Source: an uncultured Roseiflexaceae bacterium
GTDB lineage: Bacteria; Chloroflexota; Chloroflexia; Chloroflexales; Roseiflexaceae
NCBI GenBank assembly: GCA_903868295.1
Contig: CAIPUQ010000102.1
Location: 1-5,432 of the forward strand
Direction: 5' to 3'
Length of the DNA stretch: 5,432 nt
The notes beneath the pieces are model-generated. The model worked only from the letters and a program-made list of their open reading frames with translations. It was not told the DNA's origin and did not search any database. The translations under genes were made by a program, and so were the position numbers. Shown one piece after another: positions 1 to 5,432 of the stretch (its first letter is position 1; each line of letters starts with the position of its first letter).

Positions 1-1358
1 ACACACCGGAGCGCATCGCGCAGACGCACCACATCGCGTGGGGTCGTGACGCCGATCCCTTGCATCATGCGGTTCACGGTGCGCTCCATGTCGCCGACCT
101 GCTTGAGGGCGTCACGTACGGTGTGCCGGCGCACGGTGTCGCTGATGTACGGTGCGATGGCATCGAGGCGCTCGTTGATCGGCGCGATATCGAGGAGCGG
201 TTGGGCCACCCAGCGCCGCAACAGGCGCGCTCCCATGGGGGTACGGGTTTGATCCAGCACGCCTACCAGCGACCCGGCACTGTTGTGCATGCCGTCGAGG
301 AGCTCGAGATTGCGGCGGGTCTGCGGATCGAGGAACATCACCGTGCCCGGGGTGTACGGGTGGATGGCATGTAGTTGGGCGACGTCGCTGTGCTGTGTCT
401 CTTGGGCGTATTGGAGGAGCGCACCTGCTGCTTGGACCGCCAATGGCCGATCCTGTAGGCCCAGCCCGGCCAGCGTACTCACCCCGAAGTGACGTTGCAA
501 CGCTTCGCTGGCGGTCTGTGCCTCCCACCGCCAGGCTGCGACATTGGTAATGTGGCCGTTGGCCCAACGTGTGCTGTTGGCACGCTCGACTTTGCGGGCG
601 ACCCGTTCAGACGGCAACAAAACGTCTCGTTCTTGTTTGGTCATGAACTCGAGATCGTGTTCCAACCCGCTCTGTTGGGCGTCGAGCCCACTCAGCCGTC
701 GCTGCGCATCGGTGCTGACCAGGATCTCGGCTGGCATCAAACGCGCCAATTCGCCGTGTGCTTGTTGGACTGCGGTCGCGCCGCGGAGCTCGCAGCAGGC
801 GAATTCGCCCGTGCTCACATCGGCGTATGCGAGGCCGACATGCTGTTCATGCACATAGACGGCCGCGATGTAGTTGTTGGTGGATGCATCGAGGATCGTG
901 CCATCGACGATCGTTCCGGGTGTGATGATACGAACGATCTGCCGTTCGACCATGCCTTTCCCCGCGGCGGGAGCGGTAATCCCGCCTGCAAACACCGAGC
1001 GTGGGCGTGTGTCGCTTTTGTTGGCGGCGGTTTCGACAACCTGCTCCGCCACAGCGATGCGGTAACCGGCAGCCACCAATTTGGTCACATATGTCTCTAT
1101 GGCGTGATATGGCATGCCAGCCATTGGGCAGCGTTGCTTCACACCACGGTACTCACTCGCAAAATCTTTGTAGGTCAAGGTGATATCGAGCAAGGCTGCA
1201 ATGAGCTTGGCATCGTCGTCGAAGCACTCGTAAAAGTCACCAAGCCGATAAAACAGCACGGCGTCGGGTTGGCTGGCTTTGAGTTCACGGAACTGCGTGT
1301 ACCACTTATGCAACGACAATCCGGGGAACTCGTTACGGAGTAGTTCGTGGATGTCCAT
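1..1358 (-). CDS. mutS: DNA mismatch repair protein MutS, N-terminal 452 residues (3' end beyond window)
   Basis: MutS recognises mispaired or unpaired bases and recruits MutL to start strand repair; it acts on DNA in the cytoplasm. The frame is open from the ATG at 1358 to the left edge. Residues 40-44 read GDFYE, containing the Phe-x-Glu (F42, E44) mismatch-reading motif that marks MutS1 and is absent from MutS2. PMAGMPYH (78-85) and VERQIVRIITPGT (137-149) complete the mismatch-binding domain. A connector domain follows (about 155-290). The core opens with NLELLDG at 350, then TPMGARLLRRW. The clamp, ATPase and dimerisation regions lie outside the window. A GGAGG four bases upstream supports the start, and the next in-frame Met is residue 79. 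Residues about 108-135 look like an insertion compared with E. coli MutS. The long open frame on the opposite strand is a shadow of this gene. Confidence 0.96.
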   Translation of the reverse strand, partial: MDIHELLRNEFPGLSLHKWYTQFRELKASQPDAVLFYRLGDFYECFDDDAKLIAALLDITLTYKDFASEYRGVKQRCPMAGMPYHAIETYVTKLVAAGYRIAVAEQVVETAANKSDTRPRSVFAGGITAPAAGKGMVERQIVRIITPGTIVDGTILDASTNNYIAAVYVHEQHVGLAYADVSTGEFACCELRGATAVQQAHGELARLMPAEILVSTDAQRRLSGLDAQQSGLEHDLEFMTKQERDVLLPSERVARKVERANSTRWANGHITNVAAWRWEAQTASEALQRHFGVSTLAGLGLQDRPLAVQAAGALLQYAQETQHSDVAQLHAIHPYTPGTVMFLDPQTRRNLELLDGMHNSAGSLVGVLDQTRTPMGARLLRRWVAQPLLDIAPINERLDAIAPYISDTVRRHTVRDALKQVGDMERTVNRMMQGIGVTTPRDVVRLRDALRC

Positions 1359-1376
1359 GGTGCCTCCCGCGCAATC

Positions 1377-1404
1377 AAAACGACGCACACCGCGTGTGCG
1401 TCGT
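1377..1404 (-). terminator. Probable intrinsic terminator of phoU
   Basis: Read on the minus strand, a perfect 11-bp stem (ACGACGCACAC paired with GTGTGCGTCGT, loop GCG) lies 26 bases past the phoU stop codon and runs into TTTT, then GATTG. The stem is long and GC-rich but the T tract is short, so termination may be partial. The same palindrome could instead be a protein-binding site, since the predicted mutS start of transcription falls inside it. Confidence 0.6.
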
Positions 1405-1405
1405 C

Positions 1406-1434
1406 ATTGTATCGTGTGTCTGCCTGCGTGTCAG
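1406..1434 (-). promoter_or_regulatory. Sigma-70-type promoter for mutS
   Basis: On the minus strand CTGACA (1434-1429) and TACAAT (1411-1406) are separated by exactly 17 bases; each hexamer matches the consensus at five of six positions. The -35 element overlaps the phoU stop codon. Transcription should start near 1399, about 40 bases before the mutS ATG. This would uncouple mutS from phoU. Confidence 0.55.
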
Positions 1435-2087
1435 GTGTTGAGTTCTTCGTTTGAACTGTTAATCATAAAGATGACGCGCTCGCCGATGTTGGTCGTGCGG
1501 TCGGCCAAACGCTCGAGCATGTAGGTGATTTCGATAAGGATTAAGCCACTTTCGAGCGTCGCCACGTTGTTTTTGATCATGGTACGAATCTGTTCGTTGG
1601 CTTCGTCTTCGAGATTGTCGACAATGGCATCTGTCTCGGACAAGCCACGGGCGATGGCGATATCACGCTTGACATACGCGTCGAGGCACTGATGCAACAT
1701 CGTGTGCGACAACTCGCCCATGCGGATGATGGTCGCAGGGACCGGGACAATCGGCGCTTGGGCAAGCAACCGCGAGACGCGCTTGGCGATGCCTTTGGCA
1801 TAATCGCCTGCACGTTCGAGTTCGCTGGCAATAGCCGACGTTGCAAGCAGTGTGCGGAGGTCGCTGGCAACCGGTTGTTGTGTAGCAATGAGCTCAAACA
1901 CATGCTCGTCGATGACCTGGTGGGTACGATCGATTTCGCGGTCGGCCGCGACGACCTGACTGGCAAGATTGGCGTCGGCATTGGCAAGCGCCTGCAATGC
2001 ATCCGACAGGCCTAACTCGACACGACTGCCAATGCGCAAGAGATCGTCGTGGATGTTCTGGAGTTGACGTGCATAACGTTGACGCAT
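1431..2087 (-). CDS. phoU: PhoU, phosphate-signalling regulator
   Basis: PhoU proteins bind metal ions and dampen the phosphate-starvation response by linking the Pst phosphate transporter to the PhoR sensor kinase at the inner face of the membrane. The 218-residue length fits the family, which is two three-helix bundles in tandem. First repeat: D49-x3-D53, QQPVASDLR (70-78) and ELERAGDY (89-96). Second repeat: DxxxDxxE near 153-160 and LERLADRTTNIGERV (191-205). These Glu/Asp patterns are the known metal-binding positions. GAGGAG six bases upstream of the ATG supports the start. No pst, phoR or phoB gene is visible beside it: lepA diverges upstream and mutS follows, so here it stands apart from the usual pst-phoU operon. 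Upstream repeats suggest control by phosphate. Confidence 0.95.
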   Translation of the reverse strand: MRQRYARQLQNIHDDLLRIGSRVELGLSDALQALANADANLASQVVAADREIDRTHQVIDEHVFELIATQQPVASDLRTLLATSAIASELERAGDYAKGIAKRVSRLLAQAPIVPVPATIIRMGELSHTMLHQCLDAYVKRDIAIARGLSETDAIVDNLEDEANEQIRTMIKNNVATLESGLILIEITYMLERLADRTTNIGERVIFMINSSNEELNT

Positions 2088-2131
2088 GGGATTCTCCTCG
2101 GACGACTCTCACCCAACGGCAGAGGTCTATG

Positions 2132-2140
2132 TGATATACT
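2132..2140 (+). promoter_or_regulatory. Candidate extended -10 promoter for lepA operon
   Basis: TGaTATACT is a TGn extended -10 with a five-of-six hexamer. No recognisable -35 element lies 17 bases upstream (CCCAAC), as is tolerated at extended -10 promoters. Start of transcription would be near 2147, giving a leader of about 115 bases before lepA. It is the best plus-strand candidate I could find in the gap, but it rests on one short element. Confidence 0.35.
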
Positions 2141-2151
2141 GAACAGGATAT

Positions 2152-2175
2152 ACGGTATACAGCACTGTATCCCGT
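2152..2175. repeat. 24-base near-perfect palindrome, candidate operator
   Basis: Left arm ACGGTATACAG (2152-2162), spacer CA, right arm CTGTATCCCGT (2165-2175): ten of eleven positions pair, the exception being 2156 with 2171. No T tract follows on either strand, so it is unlikely to be a terminator. It lies 11 bases downstream of both the plus-strand -10 (ends 2140) and the minus-strand -10 (ends 2187), as expected for a dimeric repressor site serving both genes. The binding protein is unknown. Confidence 0.45.
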
Positions 2176-2186
2176 TACTAGACGCC

Positions 2187-2192
2187 ATTATA
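2187..2192 (-). promoter_or_regulatory. -10 element of phoU promoter (TATAAT)
   Basis: A perfect TATAAT on the minus strand, with a likely transcription start near 2180 and a leader of about 93 bases before phoU. The hexamer 17 bases upstream (ACAAGG) does not resemble TTGACA, so the promoter probably needs an activator; the repeats at 2202-2230 are correctly placed for one. Confidence 0.55.
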
Positions 2193-2201
2193 CATGGTTT
2201 T

Positions 2202-2230
2202 TCATAAGCCCTTGTTAACCTCCTGTAAAG
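2202..2230 (-). promoter_or_regulatory. Candidate Pho box: three tandem repeats upstream of phoU
   Basis: On the minus strand CTTTACA (2230-2224), GTTAACA (2219-2213) and CTTATGA (2208-2202) are direct repeats at an exact 11-base pitch, ending nine bases before TATAAT. Binding sites of PhoB/PhoP/SphR-type response regulators are tandem repeats of this pitch, placed where the -35 element would be. The TTAACA core also resembles Bacillus and cyanobacterial Pho boxes. The regulator itself is not in the window, so the assignment is inferred from pattern, position and the identity of the downstream gene. Confidence 0.5.
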
Positions 2231-2249
2231 GGATGTCGACGCTGGCGAT

Positions 2250-2253
2250 GAGG
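2250..2253 (+). promoter_or_regulatory. Ribosome binding site that sets the lepA start
   Basis: GAGG lies eight bases before the ATG at 2262. The alternative in-frame ATG at 2277, whose product would begin MIRNFSII like many LepA proteins, has no purine-rich site at a usable distance. The upstream start adding MRDRS is therefore preferred. Confidence 0.55.
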
Positions 2254-2261
2254 TTTTTTGC

Positions 2262-4079
2262 ATGCGCGACCGTAGTATGATTCGCAACTTTAGCATTATT
2301 GCTCATATTGATCACGGCAAAACCACGCTGTCGGACCGCTTCCTCGAAGTAACCGGGACCGTCTCGTCACGAGATCGTCGTGACCAGTTGCTCGACGGGA
2401 TGGACCTCGAGCGTGAAAAAGGCATTACCATCAAGGCTAAGTCGGTGCGGATGGAATACACCGCCAAAGACGGCAAAACGTACGAACTCAATTTGATCGA
2501 CTGTCCAGGCCATGTCGATTTCACCTACGAGGTATCACGTGCGTTGGCAGCCTGTGAAGGCGCAATCCTCGTCGTCGATGCGTCCCAAGGGGTCGAAGCA
2601 CAGACCCTGGCCAACGTCTATTTGGCCCTCGAGCACAACCTCGAGATAGTGCCAGTCCTCAACAAAATCGACCTGCCTGGTGCGCATCCCGAGTTTGTCG
2701 CCCAAGAGGTCGAAAAGGTGTTGGGTGTCCCTGCTGACGAAGTGCTCCGTGCATCAGCAAAGCAAGGTATCGGAATCATCGAAATCCTCGAAGCAATCGT
2801 CGAGCGTGTGCCACCGCCCACCGGCGAGGTGAACGCGCCGCTGCGGGCGTTGATATTTGACTCCCACTTTGACGTCTACAAAGGCGTCATCGCCTATGTC
2901 CGTATCATGGAAGGCATGATCAACAACTCGACCAATGTCCGATTCATGCGGTCAGGGGTCGAGTGTGCCGCCCTTGAGATTGGGTACTTCCACCCGACAA
3001 TGATCCCCGTCGATTCGCTCGGACCCGGTTCGGTGGGCTATATCGCCACCGGCCTCAAGCAAATCGGCGACGTCCAAGTCGGTGACACCGTCACCCTGGC
3101 CAACGACCCTGCCAGCGAGCCGTTGCCGGGCTACCGATTGGCAAAGCCGGTGGTCTTCGCCGGGTTGTACCCGGTCGAGTCCAATGCATACACGGAGCTG
3201 CGCGAGGCCCTCGAAAAGCTCGCCCTCAACGATGCGTCACTGACATTTGCCCCCGAAAAATCCGCAGCCCTGGGCTTCGGATTTCGCTGTGGGTTCCTTG
3301 GGCTGCTCCACATGGAGATTGTGCGCGAGCGTCTCGAGCGTGAATACAACTTGACGCTGCTGATTACCGCACCGAGCGTCGAATACAACGTGATGCTGAG
3401 CTCCGGCGAGATTATCGCCGTTGCGAACCCGTCCGAAATGCCCGATGTCGCTAATATTGCGGCCATCGAAGAGCCCGTCATGGCGATTACGGTTATCGTC
3501 CCGACGCGCTATATCGGCACGGTGATGGAGCTCGTTACCGGCAAGCGGGGCACGTTTGTGGCGATGGATCATCTCGACCCACAACGTGTGTCGCTCAAGT
3601 ACAAGATCCCGCTGAACGAAATCGTCATCGACTTCTACGATCAGCTCAAATCACGCACCCAAGGGTACGCATCGCTCGATTACACCTTGTCGGGATATCA
3701 AGAATCCGAATTGGTCAAACTCGATATCTTGGTCAATCACACACCTGTCGATGCGCTGTCGCTGATTGTGCACAAAGACAGTGCCTACAACCAAGGCCGC
3801 CAGCTCGTCGATCGTCTGCGTCGGCTGATCCCGCGTCAGATGTTCGAAGTGCCGGTGCAGGCAGCAGTCGGGAGTCGGGTCATTGCCCGCGAATCTATCC
3901 GGGCCATGCGCAAAGACGTGTTGGCCAAGTGTTATGGTGGTGACATCAGCCGCAAGCGCAAATTGCTCGAAAAGCAAAAAGAAGGCAAAAAGCGCATGAA
4001 GATGGTCGGCAATGTCGAAATCCCTCAAGAAGCATTTATGGCAGTATTGTCGCTCGACGACGACGGCGATAACGACTAG
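2262..4079 (+). CDS. lepA: LepA / elongation factor 4, ribosome-associated translation GTPase
   Basis: LepA is a GTPase that binds the ribosome, aiding translation under stress and in some bacteria 30S subunit assembly. At 605 residues it is full length for the family. GTPase motifs in order: AHIDHGKTT (14-22, P loop), EREKGITIKA (50-59, switch I), DCPGH (80-84), NKID (134-137) and SAK (165-167). Domain II, an EF-G-like domain III/V part and the LepA-specific C-terminal domain follow, the last ending in the hallmark KRKLLEKQKEGKKRMK and IPQEAF. Most LepA proteins read GKST and DTPGH where this one reads GKTT and DCPGH, as in EF-Tu. The final residues are acidic (DDDGDND). It is probably first in an operon with the parvulin gene 59 bases downstream. 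Confidence 0.98.
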   Translation: MRDRSMIRNFSIIAHIDHGKTTLSDRFLEVTGTVSSRDRRDQLLDGMDLEREKGITIKAKSVRMEYTAKDGKTYELNLIDCPGHVDFTYEVSRALAACEGAILVVDASQGVEAQTLANVYLALEHNLEIVPVLNKIDLPGAHPEFVAQEVEKVLGVPADEVLRASAKQGIGIIEILEAIVERVPPPTGEVNAPLRALIFDSHFDVYKGVIAYVRIMEGMINNSTNVRFMRSGVECAALEIGYFHPTMIPVDSLGPGSVGYIATGLKQIGDVQVGDTVTLANDPASEPLPGYRLAKPVVFAGLYPVESNAYTELREALEKLALNDASLTFAPEKSAALGFGFRCGFLGLLHMEIVRERLEREYNLTLLITAPSVEYNVMLSSGEIIAVANPSEMPDVANIAAIEEPVMAITVIVPTRYIGTVMELVTGKRGTFVAMDHLDPQRVSLKYKIPLNEIVIDFYDQLKSRTQGYASLDYTLSGYQESELVKLDILVNHTPVDALSLIVHKDSAYNQGRQLVDRLRRLIPRQMFEVPVQAAVGSRVIARESIRAMRKDVLAKCYGGDISRKRKLLEKQKEGKKRMKMVGNVEIPQEAFMAVLSLDDDGDND

Positions 4080-4082
4080 ACT

Positions 4083-4100
4083 TCGTCGCTCCTGCGATGA
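4083..4100 (+). other. Small stem-loop between lepA and the parvulin gene
   Basis: TCGTCGC and GCGATGA can form a seven-base-pair stem with one G-U pair around the loop TCCT, four bases after the lepA stop codon. It is followed by TTGATATCC, not a T tract, so it is at most a weak attenuator or processing site and probably does not end the transcript. Confidence 0.25.
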
Positions 4101-4138
4101 TTGATATCCACATTGTTGGATGAAGGAAGGAAGAGTAC

Positions 4139-5182
4139 ATGCGTCTGTTTGTTCGTGCGAGTGTCATCGCGTTGTTTGCTGTGGTGCTTGCCGCGTGTTC
4201 GAATCCTGTCAGCGATTTGATTGATCCCCCCGTTGCAAAAGTGGGGAACTCTGCATTGCGTACCAGCGAAGCCAATCTGCGTGTCGATCGGCTCGAGGTC
4301 GGTATGCGCAAAAACCCTGACGTCCAGCAATTGCCTACCCGTTCTGAACTCACCAGTTTGGTTACCGAGCAGTATGTGGTACAGCACATTTTGATGGATA
4401 TCTCCAAAGAAGCAGGAATCACTGCTTCTGATGCCGAAATCGACGCACAAGTCGAAGAGTTTCGTACTGCCGTCAAAAAAAGCGGTACCGATGAACTCGA
4501 CGTCGTCATCCGCGATCAATTGGGCTTTGAAGGCGAAAAAGACCAGGCGTTTCGTGATTTCTGCAGCTACTTCATCGTCCAAAAGAAGTTTGCGGAGACG
4601 CTGGTTACGACCGATACCGTCCGTGCCGAGCTCACTGCGTCGCTGACCGAGCAGTCGAAGTCGACCGAACTCAAAGCACTCGCATCACATATTTTGGTGA
4701 CCAGTGAGGTGACTGCGACGACGGTCATGACCCGGCTCGAAGCTGGCGAAGATTTTGCTACACTGGCCAAAGAATTCTCGCAGGATCCCGGCAGCAAAGA
4801 AAACGGTGGTGAACTCGGTTGGGCTGGCAAAGGTCAATTCGTCCCCGAGTTCGAACAGGCTATTTTCGAGGATTTGGCGGTCGGTGAAGTCACCAAGACC
4901 CCGGTCAAAACGCAATATGGCTTCCACATTATCAAACTCATCGATCGGAGTCAGCAACCGTTGATCGATCCCGCCAATATCGAATCCATCGTCGCTGAGC
5001 AGTTGCCGAGTACCCTCGACCAGAAGCGCTACGACGCAGTGACTGCCAAAATCGAAGAGGCTCGCACCAAAGGCCTCGAAACGAACACGATTGTCATTGC
5101 TCCGACCGAAGTGAGTGCAACGGCGACTCCCGGTGCAGAAGGCGCTCCTGCTGACGCACCTACCGAAACGCCGGCACCCTAA
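4139..5182 (+). CDS. PrsA/SurA-like parvulin peptidyl-prolyl isomerase, lipoprotein
   Basis: This is probably an extracytoplasmic foldase, anchored by lipid to the outer face of the membrane, that catalyses cis-trans isomerisation of prolyl bonds in exported proteins. The N-terminus is a lipoprotein signal: MRLFVR, a hydrophobic stretch, then the lipobox LAAC with the acylated Cys at 20. Residues about 33-160 are a SurA/PrsA-type helical chaperone region. A single parvulin domain spans about 180-270: SHILV with conserved H184, EFSQDPGSKENGGELGW (212-228), FVPEFEQAIF (234-243) and YGFHIIKL with H263. The last 25 residues are rich in Pro, Thr, Ala and Glu and look disordered. A GGAAGG eight bases upstream supports the start. 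One parvulin domain favours PrsA over the two-domain SurA of E. coli. Its position in the lepA operon suggests constitutive expression; no own promoter was seen. Confidence 0.9.
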   Translation: MRLFVRASVIALFAVVLAACSNPVSDLIDPPVAKVGNSALRTSEANLRVDRLEVGMRKNPDVQQLPTRSELTSLVTEQYVVQHILMDISKEAGITASDAEIDAQVEEFRTAVKKSGTDELDVVIRDQLGFEGEKDQAFRDFCSYFIVQKKFAETLVTTDTVRAELTASLTEQSKSTELKALASHILVTSEVTATTVMTRLEAGEDFATLAKEFSQDPGSKENGGELGWAGKGQFVPEFEQAIFEDLAVGEVTKTPVKTQYGFHIIKLIDRSQQPLIDPANIESIVAEQLPSTLDQKRYDAVTAKIEEARTKGLETNTIVIAPTEVSATATPGAEGAPADAPTETPAP

Positions 5183-5204
5183 CCTATACTCACAAGAGGA
5201 ACTG

Positions 5205-5432
5205 ATGATTACCATCGCAGGCCTCGGTTCGTCCACCCACATGCCCACTGGCGTCGCTGCACTCGTGCAGGCGGCGCCACTTGTCTATGCGCGAACCGCA
5301 CGACACCCCGCTTTGAGTGCACTGACCATCGCGTCGTATACCGCATTTGATGATCTGCTCGCCCTGCCCGACGCTGCACAGCGTATCGCTGATGCGCTCG
5401 AAGCATGTGCGGGGGATGTGCTGTACCTCGTG
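5205..5432 (+). CDS. YabN/MazG-type protein, N-terminal tetrapyrrole-methylase-like domain (partial)
   Basis: Only the first 76 residues are in the window. They begin MITIAGLG, the first strand and glycine loop of a tetrapyrrole (corrin/porphyrin) methylase fold, continue with LVYARTARHPAL (26-37), very like the TRT-HP segment of Bacillus YabN, and end in GDVLYLV, the strand before the expected PGHP motif. In YabN-type proteins this domain is fused to a MazG nucleoside triphosphate pyrophosphohydrolase that removes abnormal nucleotides; the MazG part would lie to the right and cannot be confirmed here. A stand-alone methylase is the alternative. The glycine loop reads GLGSST where the family usually has GxGPGD. 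GAGG five bases before the ATG supports the start. The gene begins 22 bases after the parvulin stop codon, so it is very likely cotranscribed. Confidence 0.75.
   Translation, partial: MITIAGLGSSTHMPTGVAALVQAAPLVYARTARHPALSALTIASYTAFDDLLALPDAAQRIADALEACAGDVLYLV

Noticed and set aside
489..1343. A 284-codon open frame on the plus strand
   Set aside because: It lies entirely antisense to mutS, whose 452 codons read as a clear MutS protein. The plus-strand product shows no family motif; it is a by-product of codon bias.
2135..2160. Three TATAC words at 2135, 2149 and 2156, spaced by 14 and 7 bases
   Set aside because: The words are short and AT-rich, and two are accounted for by the -10 element and the palindrome. 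Too weak to call iterons or an origin.
3131..4028. Several minus-strand open frames of 115-125 codons
   Set aside because: All are shadows of lepA, which is intact across the whole span.
4101..4138. Possible promoter for the parvulin gene beginning TTGATA at 4101
   Set aside because: No -10-like hexamer occurs 16-18 bases downstream; the position is occupied by the purine-rich ribosome binding site.
4036..4582. Overlapping minus-strand open frames of 157 and 168 codons
   Set aside because: They are antisense to the 3' end of lepA and the lipoprotein signal and chaperone region of the parvulin, with no motif or convincing ribosome binding site.
4685..5248. A 187-codon open frame on the minus strand
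   Set aside because: It is antisense to the parvulin gene and the start of the next gene, both of which have recognisable domains and ribosome binding sites.

Overview
The window is a stretch of ordinary bacterial housekeeping genes around one divergent promoter region. Codons favour G or C at the third position. The tetrapyrrole-methylase/MazG-type protein, the single-domain lipoprotein parvulin and the MutS and LepA sequences together suggest a Chloroflexota-like bacterium. That assignment is from general family resemblance only and is tentative. No mobile element, CRISPR array, tRNA or rRNA was seen.

Left half, minus strand: phoU (1431-2087) is followed by the 5' part of mutS (start at 1358, running off the left edge). 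The 72-base gap between them holds a likely intrinsic terminator for phoU and a good sigma-70-type promoter for mutS. The mutS promoter overlaps the phoU stop codon, so the two genes look separately transcribed despite being adjacent.

Centre (2088-2261): a 174-base region separates phoU from the divergent lepA. It is the part with the most structure not explained by genes. It has three tandem repeats at an 11-base pitch that resemble a Pho box, placed just upstream of a perfect TATAAT facing phoU. It has an extended -10 element facing lepA. Exactly midway between these two -10 elements lies a 24-base near-perfect palindrome.

Right half, plus strand: lepA (2262-4079), a prsA-like parvulin lipoprotein gene (4139-5182) and the start of a YabN/MazG-type gene (5205 to the right edge) follow one another with gaps of 59 and 22 bases. 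Each has its own ribosome binding site and no strong terminator lies between them, so they are probably one operon. It would combine a translation GTPase, an extracytoplasmic folding factor and a nucleotide-housecleaning type enzyme. I see no dedicated defence or biosynthetic system here. The best leads are regulatory.
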